From Roseateles noduli (GTDB lineage Bacteria; Pseudomonadota; Gammaproteobacteria; Burkholderiales; Burkholderiaceae_C), in NCBI GenBank assembly GCA_002205125.1, contig NIOE01000012.1, positions 186,001-250,000 on the forward strand: a stretch of 64,000 bases of DNA. Reading direction: 5' to 3'. Positions 8,701-15,399 of this stretch are shown piece after piece; position 1 is the stretch's first letter, and each line of letters begins with the position of its first letter. The notes under the pieces were generated by a model. That model was not told the origin of the DNA and did not search any database. It saw only the letters and a program-made list of their open reading frames with translations. A program made the translations under genes and the position numbers.

Positions 8701-9386
8701 GCGCGAAGCAGGCGACCGCCGTGCTGGTGCACGGCGCGTGGGCGGACGGGTCCAGTTGGAGACCGGTCATCCAGCGACTGCAAGGCGCAGGAGTGGCCGT
8801 CATGGCGACACAGCTGCCGCTGACCTCGCTGCGGGATGACGTGGAGGTGCTGGAACGCGCACTGGATCGCGTGGACGGCCCGGTGGTGCTCGTGGGGCAC
8901 GCGTATGGCGGCGCGGTCAACGGCGAGGCGCGCAGCGACAAGGTGCGTGCGCTGGTCCATGTGGCGGCGATCGCGCCTGACGAAGGGGAGACCGTGATGG
9001 CGGTGTTCAGCCGCGGCACGCCTCACCCGATGGCACCTGCGCTCGCGCCGGACGGACAGGGTCGGATCTGGCTCCCGCGCGAGGCGTTCTCCCATGCTGT
9101 TGCGCCGGACGCCGCGCCGGAGGTTCAACAGCTGCTGGCGGCGGTGCAACGTCCCATCGCGCTGCCCTGCATCACGACGCCGGTGGGCCGCCCGCGCTGG
9201 CACGACCTGCCGAGCTGGTACCTGCTCGCCGAGCACGACCGGATGATCGTGAAGGACAAGCAGGCCTTCATGGCCGAGCGCATGCGCGCCACGGTGATCC
9301 GCCAGCCGGTCGATCACACGCCCAGCTTGACCGCGCCCGACGCGGTGGTCGACGTCATCCGGACCGCGCTTCGCGCCGTCCACTGA
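8697..9386 (+). CDS. alpha/beta hydrolase-fold protein lacking the serine nucleophile
   Basis: 229 aa. It starts with the ATGA overlap at 8697. The fold signature is clear: AVLVHGAWADGSSWRPVI (HGAW oxyanion region), then LVGHAYGGAV where related esterases have GHSYGG. The nucleophile position, about residue 69, is therefore Ala (codon GCG) and not Ser. The acid/base end is present: WYLLAEHDRMI for the Asp and VDHTPSL for the His. The family includes salicylate-esterase/hydroxynitrile-lyase-like enzymes. With Ala at the elbow it is either not a hydrolase, for example a binding protein or a lyase using His/Asp, or inactive. It is translationally coupled to the preceding hydrolase and followed by an SDR gene. 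Confidence 0.8.
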   Translation: MSAKQATAVLVHGAWADGSSWRPVIQRLQGAGVAVMATQLPLTSLRDDVEVLERALDRVDGPVVLVGHAYGGAVNGEARSDKVRALVHVAAIAPDEGETVMAVFSRGTPHPMAPALAPDGQGRIWLPREAFSHAVAPDAAPEVQQLLAAVQRPIALPCITTPVGRPRWHDLPSWYLLAEHDRMIVKDKQAFMAERMRATVIRQPVDHTPSLTAPDAVVDVIRTALRAVH

Positions 9387-9410
9387 ATGCCATCCCACAA
9401 GGAGATATCC

Positions 9411-10181
9411 ATGTCGAAGTCTGTCGCCGTCGTCACCGGCGCAAGTTCTGGAATCGGTCGCGCCACGGCGCTGCGCCTCGCGCGTGAATTCAAGGTGATC
9501 GTGCTCGTCGCGCCGGCGGGTGAAGACCTGGAGAGCGCCGCGCAAGCCGTGCGTGAGCTCGGCGCGGAGGCCTGGCCCGTGGCGCAGGACCTCACCCTGG
9601 CCGACGCGGCCGAGGCGGTCATCGGAGCAACGCTGACCCGCTTCGGTCGGATCGATGCGCTCGTCAACGTGGCCGGCGCCGTGCCCGGGCTGGACGTCTT
9701 CGAGATGAGCGACGCCCAGTGGGACAGCGGCCTCGCGCTGAAGTTCCACGGCGCGCGGCGTCTCACGGTGCGAGCCTGGGAGGCGTTGAAAGCTCAGAAT
9801 GGCTCGGTCGTGTTCATCTCGGGCAATTCGGCCGAGAACCCCAAGGCCGCGCAGGCGGCCGTGGCGGCGATCAACGCCGCCATCGAAGCCTTGGCCAAGG
9901 CTTTCTCGGAGCGCGGCGTCGTCGACGGCGTGCAGGTCAACAGCGTGTCGCCCGGCGCAATCATGACGGGTCGTCGCCTCGGCATGCTGGAGAAGGCGGC
10001 CGCTGCCCGCGGCATCACGCTGGACGAGATGAAGACGCTGTTCCTGAAAGGGTCAGGCATTGCCCGCTTTGGCGAGGCGGAGGAGATCGCCGAGCTGATC
10101 GCCTTCATCACCTCGCCCGGCGCGCGGTGGATGACGGGGACGGTGCTTCGCATGGACGGCGGGGAGATCAAGTCGATCTGA
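9411..10181 (+). CDS. SDR family protein without the YxxxK dyad
   Basis: 256 aa. ATG 9411 is chosen for the strong AAGGAGATATCC just before it. Motifs are VVTGASSGIGRATALRLA (cofactor loop TGASSGIG), NVAGA, FISGNSAENPKAAQ, VNSVSPGAIMTG, and the terminal MTGTVLRMDGGEIKSI. At the catalytic position the sequence reads AAVAAINAAIEAL: the expected Tyr is Val151 and the expected Lys is Asn155 (codons GTG and AAC). The cofactor-binding half is intact, so it may bind NAD(P)H without classical reductase chemistry. It closes the operon with the two alpha/beta hydrolase genes and is followed 39 bp later by a LysR gene on the same strand. Confidence 0.82.
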   Translation: MSKSVAVVTGASSGIGRATALRLAREFKVIVLVAPAGEDLESAAQAVRELGAEAWPVAQDLTLADAAEAVIGATLTRFGRIDALVNVAGAVPGLDVFEMSDAQWDSGLALKFHGARRLTVRAWEALKAQNGSVVFISGNSAENPKAAQAAVAAINAAIEALAKAFSERGVVDGVQVNSVSPGAIMTGRRLGMLEKAAAARGITLDEMKTLFLKGSGIARFGEAEEIAELIAFITSPGARWMTGTVLRMDGGEIKSI

Positions 10182-10220
10182 TCTTGCGGCGGACGTGGTC
10201 GCTCCCCGACACTCCGCCGC

Positions 10221-11105
10221 ATGAACGACAAGCTGCTTGCCCTCCGACTGTTCTCGCGCGTGGCGCGCACCGGAAGTTTCTCGGCCGCCGCACGGGAACT
10301 GGACCTGTCCCAACCGTCGGTCTCTCGCATCATCGCGGCGCTGGAGCAGGACGTCGGCGCGGCGCTGGTCACGCGCACGACGCGGGCGCTGACGCTGACG
10401 GATGCCGGGACGGACTACCTCGCGCGCGTCGAGGCGATCCTGGCGTCGCTCGAAGAGGCCGATCACGTGGCGCGCGGGTCGCTGGAGCTGCGCGGTTCCC
10501 TGCGTGTCGCGCTTTCCGCGAGCTTCGGCGTCCGCGAGGTCGTTCCCCTGTTGCCCGCCTTCCTGTCGCGGCATCCGCTGTTGAACGTCAACCTGTTGAT
10601 GAACGATCAACGGCAGGACACGCTCAAGGAGGGCGTCGACGTCGCGGTGCGACTGGGCGACCTGGCGGATTCGAGCGCGACCGCGCGCCTCATCGGCCGC
10701 ACGCATCGGCTGATCGCGGCGTCGCCGGCTTACCTGAAAGCGAACGGCACGCCGACGGCGCCCGCTGAACTCGCGGCCCACACGGCCATCGTCGGCCCTG
10801 CGGGGACGAGCGCGGCGGGATGGCTGTTCCACAAGGATGGCCGGGACATGACGATCCGCGTCGACAGCCGGCTGAGCGTGTCCGCCAACGAGGGCGCGGT
10901 TGCTGCGGCCGTGGCGGGGCTGGGCGTCGTGACGACGTCGCTGTGGGGATGCCGCGCCGAGCTCGCGAGCGGCGCGCTCGTCCAGCTGCTTCCCGACTGG
11001 AAGATGAAGGACGTCGAAGTCCACGGCATGTTCACGCCGGGCCGACCTCCGAAGCCGTCGGCCCGGGCCTTCGTCGAGTACCTGATCGCCGAGCTGCCTC
11101 GCTGA
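10221..11105 (+). CDS. LysR-type transcriptional regulator
   Basis: 294 aa. The wHTH is LRLFSRVARTGSFSAAAREL, DLSQPSVSRIIAALEQDVGA, then RTTRALTLTDAG. The effector domain begins near LRVALSASFGVREVVPLLP. The sequence style (MNDKLLALRLFSRVA) is that of the large LysR group often found beside SDR genes. It lies just after the hydrolase-SDR operon on the same strand and is convergent with the SDR gene at 11132, so its target could be either, or elsewhere. Confidence 0.88.
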   Translation: MNDKLLALRLFSRVARTGSFSAAARELDLSQPSVSRIIAALEQDVGAALVTRTTRALTLTDAGTDYLARVEAILASLEEADHVARGSLELRGSLRVALSASFGVREVVPLLPAFLSRHPLLNVNLLMNDQRQDTLKEGVDVAVRLGDLADSSATARLIGRTHRLIAASPAYLKANGTPTAPAELAAHTAIVGPAGTSAAGWLFHKDGRDMTIRVDSRLSVSANEGAVAAAVAGLGVVTTSLWGCRAELASGALVQLLPDWKMKDVEVHGMFTPGRPPKPSARAFVEYLIAELPR

Positions 11106-11131
11106 TCAGTTTCGACGCTGAGGCGCGCTGA

Positions 11132-11881
11132 TCAGGCGCGTTGGCCGCCGGAGGCCGTGATCCGTTCGCCGGTCACCCAGGCCGAGTCGTCGGAGGCCAG
11201 GAACTGGGCGACGCGGGCGATGTCTTCCGGCTGACCGGGGCGGCCCAGCGGAATGGTGGAGATGATGGCGTCGACGGTTTCCTTCGGCCAACCCAGCGCG
11301 GCGATGCCTTCGGTGATCGTTGCGCCGGGGGCGAGGGTGTTGACGCGGATCTTCTTCGGCGCGAGTTCGACGGAGGTCACGCGAGTCACGGCGTCGACGG
11401 CGCTCTTGGACGCCGCGTAGACGGCCGAGTTGGGCATGAAGCCGACGCTGGCGATCGAGCTGATGTTGATGATGCTGCCGCCGTTCGGGCCGAAGTGCTT
11501 CGCGGCTTCCTGCGTCGCGGTGATCACGCCCAGCACGTTGGTGTTGAACTCGCGATGGAACTCCTGCTCGGTGGCTTCCTGGACGGGGCCGAAGGCGTAG
11601 ACGCCGGCGTTGTTCACGAGGATGTCCAGCGTGCCGAAGGCGCGCTTGGACTCTTCGAACAGGCGGCGGATGTCGGCGGTCTTGGAGAAGTCGGCCTGGA
11701 TCGCGACGGCCTTGCCGCCGGACTGCTTGATCTCGGCGACCACGGCGTCGGCGGCGTCCTTGCTGGTCGAGTAGTTCACGACGACGGCAGCGCCCGCCTT
11801 GGCGAACTGCTTGGCGATGCCCGCGCCGATGCCCTTGGAAGCGCCGGTGACGATGGCGACCTTGTTGGTGAGTGTGCTCAT
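11132..11881 (-). CDS. SDR family oxidoreductase (FabG-like), canonical active site
   Basis: 249 aa. VAIVTGASKGIGAGIAKQFA gives the NAD(P) loop, NNAG is present, and the catalytic Ser and YxxxK are in IINISSIASVGF and SAVYAASKSAVDAV. The end is WVTGERITASGGQRA. Unlike the SDR proteins at 5264 and 9411 it keeps the full Ser-Tyr-Lys triad, so it should be an active NAD(P)H-dependent reductase. The substrate is unknown; the closest-looking families are 3-oxoacyl reductase/glucose dehydrogenase-like SDRs. It is transcribed alone, and the 299 bp upstream separate it from the lower-GC island. Confidence 0.88.
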   Translation of the reverse strand: MSTLTNKVAIVTGASKGIGAGIAKQFAKAGAAVVVNYSTSKDAADAVVAEIKQSGGKAVAIQADFSKTADIRRLFEESKRAFGTLDILVNNAGVYAFGPVQEATEQEFHREFNTNVLGVITATQEAAKHFGPNGGSIINISSIASVGFMPNSAVYAASKSAVDAVTRVTSVELAPKKIRVNTLAPGATITEGIAALGWPKETVDAIISTIPLGRPGQPEDIARVAQFLASDDSAWVTGERITASGGQRA

Positions 11882-12180
11882 GGATTCAATCTCTGGATGA
11901 CGGCGCCGGGGTGGCGTCGGGATGAACTTTGGGTCATCGTCCTGTGAATGAGTAGGGGTGTGGACGAGTAAGACTTATTTGAATGACGGATTTATTTCCA
12001 CTCTTAGCGTTGGCTAGTTCCATCGAATTCTTGTTGCAGTCCACGCGCGCCACCGCCGGGATCCGCCTGTTCTACGGTGGTTCTGCACGCTCACAGGGGC
12101 GGGAAAATCCGCCCTGCCGTTCGTTACAAACTGCGTAAATTGCCTTGCTAAACGCGTTCAAAGCGGTGGGAGGAGTGCAG
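11882..12180. other. boundary between the SDR gene and the low-GC island
   Basis: 299 bp with visibly higher A/T than the backbone (for example around 11970-12020). It must hold the SDR promoter on the minus strand and the island promoter on the plus strand, but no convincing -35/-10 pair was found. A 6-bp stem GGGCGG/CCGCCC with a GAAAAT loop lies at 12097-12114. No direct repeat shared with the other island edge was found by eye. Confidence 0.4.
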
Positions 12181-13092
12181 ATGTCAACTACGTCAGGCCG
12201 CAATAGCCGGGGCCATAAGCCGATTCGCACATTCGCCGAATACCAGGCGATGGTCGAACGCACCGACGAGCGTAAGAAGGTCATGGTGTCCTTGCTCGGA
12301 TTGGCCGGCGAACTCGGGGACCTTAATTCGACTTTCAAGAAGCTGGTGCTACAGCGCGATAGCCGAACGCTCCGCGGCGACCTTCGCGAAGATATCGGTG
12401 ACATCCTCTGGTACCTAACGAGCCTCGCCGTCCTGCACAAGATTCCCCTGCTAGAGGTTGCGCGGGAGAGTGCGAATAAAGCTGAGCGCCTCTACTCGCA
12501 AGGGGAGGTGAACCATTTCGATGACGGCTTCGACGACGAGGAACGCCTACCGCGGCAGTTCAGCGTCACGTTTTCAGAGAAACGCAACGGCAAGCAACTG
12601 CTGGTGCGCATCATGGTTAGCGGTGTCATCGTCGGCGATACCCTGACTGACAACGCCCATAAGGGCGATGGCTATCGCTTCCACGATGTTTTCCATCTGG
12701 CCTATGCCGCCGTGCTCGGCTGGTCTCCGGTCGTTCGCCGCCTATTGCGGCGCAAACGCAAGAGTAATCCGCGCATCGACGAAATTGAGGATGGAGGCCG
12801 TGCGGCGGTGGTCGAAGAAGCCATCTCAGTGCTTGTCTTCAATGAAGCGCCCCAGCGAGCTTGGTACGGCGAGGAGAGCTCAGTCGACATTGGCTTGCTC
12901 AAGACCATCATCCGACTTACTTCAGGGCTCGAAGTTCACAGTTGTACCGCGAAGCAGTGGAAGGCTGCCATCCTCCAAGGCTACTCGGCGTTCAAGGATT
13001 TGAAGGACCACTGTGGTGGCTCAGTCGATGTGGACCTTGACAGTCAGACCTTGACTTATCACCCGCCGACCATCCTCGAGGATGTGCTGTGA
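12181..13092 (+). CDS. MazG-like nucleoside triphosphate pyrophosphohydrolase with a C-terminal extension
   Basis: 303 aa. ATG 12181 has GGGAGGAG 6-13 nt upstream. Residues 15-105 form an all-alpha MazG-type fold: LLGLAGELGDLNSTFKKLVL with Glu44, then EDIGDILWYLTSLAV with Glu70/Asp74, the ExxE/ExxD metal-binding pattern of the superfamily. Known members hydrolyse NTPs or dNTPs to the monophosphate plus PPi. Residues 155-225 form a second conserved block, DGYRFHDVFHLAYAAVLGW, then an RRKRKS basic patch, then EDGGRAAVVEEAISVLVF, which I do not recognise by name; its His/Asp and EE residues could be a second metal site. It is the first gene of a three-gene island and overlaps the next start by 4 bp (GTGA). 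Base composition is well below the flanks. Confidence 0.75.
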   Translation: MSTTSGRNSRGHKPIRTFAEYQAMVERTDERKKVMVSLLGLAGELGDLNSTFKKLVLQRDSRTLRGDLREDIGDILWYLTSLAVLHKIPLLEVARESANKAERLYSQGEVNHFDDGFDDEERLPRQFSVTFSEKRNGKQLLVRIMVSGVIVGDTLTDNAHKGDGYRFHDVFHLAYAAVLGWSPVVRRLLRRKRKSNPRIDEIEDGGRAAVVEEAISVLVFNEAPQRAWYGEESSVDIGLLKTIIRLTSGLEVHSCTAKQWKAAILQGYSAFKDLKDHCGGSVDVDLDSQTLTYHPPTILEDVL

Positions 13093-13796
13093 CTGTCCCG
13101 AATGTGGCTGGCGCCACAGCGTTGGACGCGTGGCGTCTGGGAGTTCAAGCCGTACTCGCCGAGGGAGAGGTATTCAACCTGTTCACGACGATCGAGCAAC
13201 CCGACATTCTTGACCTTGAATGGCTTCAGACCCACTCGCCGCGAAGAAGGGGATTTGGTTCTGATGATCTGCGAGAGGTCATCAAAACCATCTTTCCGTA
13301 TGACCTCGCACAGCGGATGGGGGAACGGCCAGATCTGTATAGCGAATACCTACGGCGGCACGACCGCGCGATGAGGTTCGTTCGCAACCGCGGGACGTGG
13401 GGCACCTACTTCGAGAGGCTCGTGCGCTTCCCCGACCATCCCAACACCAACCAACTGGAGACCGTCATCAGCAAGCTCAGAACTTGGCAGAAGCGGAGCG
13501 GTACCAGCCTCGTGTTCCATCTGTCGACGCCGGCCCGCGATACTCCCCGCACTCGCGGAGGGCCATGTTGGCAATTCGGCGAAATCGTCTGGCACCCAGG
13601 AGATCGGCTCGACCTAGTTGTGGTCTACCGCAACCACGATTTTTTCAACAAGGCGCTGGGCAACTTCATCGGCCTGGGGCAGCTCCTAAATTTCATATGT
13701 GCCGCCTCGGGCAAGACGCCCGGCCGCCTTCTGTGCCACTCGGTGCACGCCTACAACGGCGGCACGGTCGAAGCGTTGCGTGCCTTGGCGGCTTGA
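13089..13796 (+). CDS. thymidylate-synthase-fold protein
   Basis: 235 aa, GTG start coupled to the preceding stop. The C-terminal half matches the thymidylate synthase catalytic core in order and spacing. RGGPCWQFGEI carries Cys160 (the TS nucleophile Cys). VVVYRNHDFFNKALGN carries Arg181, Asp184 and Asn192, and CHSVHAYNG carries His220 and Tyr222. In E. coli ThyA the corresponding residues are Cys146, Arg166, Asp169, Asn177, His207 and Tyr209; the offsets agree within two residues. Asn rather than Asp at the base-recognition position suggests a uracil-type substrate such as dUMP rather than dCMP (inference). The N-terminal ~140 residues differ from housekeeping ThyA, and the protein is shorter. 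It may methylate, hydroxymethylate or simply bind a pyrimidine nucleotide. It lies between a MazG-like hydrolase and a uracil-DNA glycosylase. Confidence 0.7.
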   Translation: MTVPNVAGATALDAWRLGVQAVLAEGEVFNLFTTIEQPDILDLEWLQTHSPRRRGFGSDDLREVIKTIFPYDLAQRMGERPDLYSEYLRRHDRAMRFVRNRGTWGTYFERLVRFPDHPNTNQLETVISKLRTWQKRSGTSLVFHLSTPARDTPRTRGGPCWQFGEIVWHPGDRLDLVVVYRNHDFFNKALGNFIGLGQLLNFICAASGKTPGRLLCHSVHAYNGGTVEALRALAA

Positions 13797-14906
13797 ATGC
13801 TTATGGCCGATAAAGAACAGCAGTTTGTCGACCTCGTGCGCCGCGTGAAAGCGTGCAGGCGCTGCGCACGGATGGCAGAAAGTGCGCGCGTGCTTGGCGC
13901 GGGCTGCGGATCACTCAGCGCCAAGGTGATGTTCATCGGGGAAGCCCCGGGACGGCTCGGTGCCGATGCCTCGGAGCTGCCTTTCCACGGTGATAAGTCC
14001 GGCCATAACTTCGAGTCGCTGCTGGAGCAGGTCGGTCTCAGCCGCTACGACGCCTTCGTGACCAACGCAGTGCTATGCAATCCGAAGGACGAAAACGGCA
14101 ATAACGCCACCCCGTCCCCCTCAGAGGTGGCCAACTGCGCTCGGTTCCTGCAGGAGCAATTGGAGTTGGTGGACGCCCCTGTGGTGGTGACCTTGGGTGC
14201 GGTTGCGCTGCGGGCCACCGCACTGGTCACGGCCCACGCGCTTACTCTTAGGGACAGCGTGCGTAAGGCCCATTCCTGGTCGGAGCGACAGCTCATTCCG
14301 GCCTATCACCCGGGCCAGCGCGCGATGGTGCATCGCAGCTTCGCCAACCAACTAGCGGACTACCAGTTCATCGCAGAGACTGTGCGCCGCAACGGAGGCG
14401 CCGCGCGGCGTAAGCCTTCCGCCAAGGTGAGCCGCGCATCGGCGAAGGTCGGCGCCGCAGCACGAGTGTTGCTTAAGGAAGGCGGGGAACTCAGTTACTT
14501 CGCCCTCCACAAGCTGCTGTTCATGGCCGAAGTCCGGCACCTTGAGGCCGCATCGGAGCGCCTCACTGAAGGCTACTTCGTGCGTCAGAAGGATGGTCCC
14601 TACTGCGTCGAGTTGCATGCCAGCCGTCTAGCAGCGCTCGTCCCAGGTTGCTTTACGCGTACCGTCGGTAAGCACCTCATGGTGTCGCTAGGCCAGCAGG
14701 ACCTGCTCGGGCGAGCGTTGCAGGTCGATGCGCTTAGCGCAGGCGCCAGGCGCACGCTGTCGGAGGTTGTGGCCAAGTACGGTCACTTGTCGGCCGGACA
14801 ACTGAAGACAGCGATTTATCTGACGGCGCCGATGCGCGAGCTGCTGCGGAAGGAGAAGAACCTGAAGATGAACCTCTTCAATAGCGCGGTACTCCCGGCT
14901 CCTTGA
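13797..14906 (+). CDS. family-4-like uracil-DNA glycosylase fused to a Panacea/DUF4065-like domain
   Basis: 369 aa; starts at ATG 13797 directly after the previous stop (ATG 13803 is possible). Residues 10-200 are UDG superfamily: KACRRCARMAES with Cys20/Cys23, motif A FIGEAPGRLGAD, PFHGDKSGHNF, VTNAVLCNPKDENGNN with Cys94, NCARFL with Cys114, and the HPGQRAMVHRS loop. The four Cys match the 4Fe-4S ligands of family 4 enzymes. After a basic Lys/Arg/Ser linker (203-217), residues 218-350 read LLKEGGELSYFALHKLLFMA, a GYFVRQKDGPYC block and YGHLSAGQLKTAIYLTAPMR. This resembles the Panacea (SocA-like, DUF4065) domain known from antitoxins and phage-related proteins. A DNA-glycosylase/Panacea fusion is unusual. 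The gene ends the island; GC-rich backbone resumes within 150 bp. Confidence 0.72.
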   Translation: MLMADKEQQFVDLVRRVKACRRCARMAESARVLGAGCGSLSAKVMFIGEAPGRLGADASELPFHGDKSGHNFESLLEQVGLSRYDAFVTNAVLCNPKDENGNNATPSPSEVANCARFLQEQLELVDAPVVVTLGAVALRATALVTAHALTLRDSVRKAHSWSERQLIPAYHPGQRAMVHRSFANQLADYQFIAETVRRNGGAARRKPSAKVSRASAKVGAAARVLLKEGGELSYFALHKLLFMAEVRHLEAASERLTEGYFVRQKDGPYCVELHASRLAALVPGCFTRTVGKHLMVSLGQQDLLGRALQVDALSAGARRTLSEVVAKYGHLSAGQLKTAIYLTAPMRELLRKEKNLKMNLFNSAVLPAP

Positions 14907-14970
14907 ATTGTCCTGGTTGTCTACGCACCCACCCCCTCCGCTTCATCCCCCCTTTTCTGCAGTCTGTCGC

Positions 14971-14983
14971 CCCCCGCTGGGGG
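14971..14983. repeat. small C5/G5 hairpin downstream of the island
   Basis: CCCCC-GCT-GGGGG lies 65 bp after the glycosylase stop, within a pyrimidine-rich then purine-rich tract. There is no T-run, so it is at best a weak terminator. No other function is evident. Confidence 0.3.
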
Positions 14984-15003
14984 AGCGCGGGGTGGCTTGC
15001 TAT

Positions 15004-15027
15004 GGTGTGCTACATCAGCAACACACC
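15004..15027. promoter_or_regulatory. GGTGTG...CACACC dyad, candidate GntR operator
   Basis: A perfect 6-bp inverted repeat GGTGTG (15004-15009) / CACACC (15022-15027) lies 21 bp before the GntR start codon. YtrA-type regulators bind interrupted GTGT/ACAC-like dyads over their own promoters, so autoregulation of the ABC operon is plausible. Confidence 0.4.
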
Positions 15028-15048
15028 GGCGCTTCTGCGCCCCGCGTC

Positions 15049-15399
15049 ATGCACAGCTGGAACGATCAAGCGCCGATCTATCAGCAGCTCGCCGACCGTC
15101 TGGCGTCGCAGCTGCTCGACGGCGATCCCCCCGAAGGCGAGGCGCTCCCCTCCGTGCGCACCCTCGCCAGCCAGTACCTCATCAACCCGCTGACCGTCAG
15201 CCGCGCGCTGCAGGCCCTCGTGGACGAGGGCCTCGTCGAGAGCCGCCGCGGCGTGGGCATGTACGTCCGCGACGGCGCACGGATCCGCTTGCTGCACACC
15301 GAGCGGGAGCAGTTCCTCCAGGAGGAATGGCCCCGGTTGCGGGAGAAACTTCGCCGCCTGGGCCTCAAGCCCCAGGACCTGAATTGGGAGGACGCATGA
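15049..15399 (+). CDS. GntR family transcriptional regulator, YtrA subfamily
   Basis: 116 aa. The GntR winged helix is complete: IYQQLADRLASQLLDGDPP, EALPSVRTLASQYLINPLTV, SRALQALVDEGLVESRRGVG. Only ~40 residues follow (REQFLQEEWPRLREKLRRLG), the short dimerising tail of the YtrA group instead of a large effector domain. YtrA regulators usually sit first in, and repress, an ABC transporter operon. That holds here: the stop overlaps the start of the ATPase gene (ATGA at 15396). The start at 15049 (MHSWNDQAPIYQQL) gives the family-typical N-terminus. Confidence 0.9.
   Translation: MHSWNDQAPIYQQLADRLASQLLDGDPPEGEALPSVRTLASQYLINPLTVSRALQALVDEGLVESRRGVGMYVRDGARIRLLHTEREQFLQEEWPRLREKLRRLGLKPQDLNWEDA

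Noticed and set aside
11882-15048. Integration hallmarks (integrase, IS ends, direct repeats) around the low-GC island
   Set aside because: Checked both edges by eye and found none, so it is not annotated as a mobile element.
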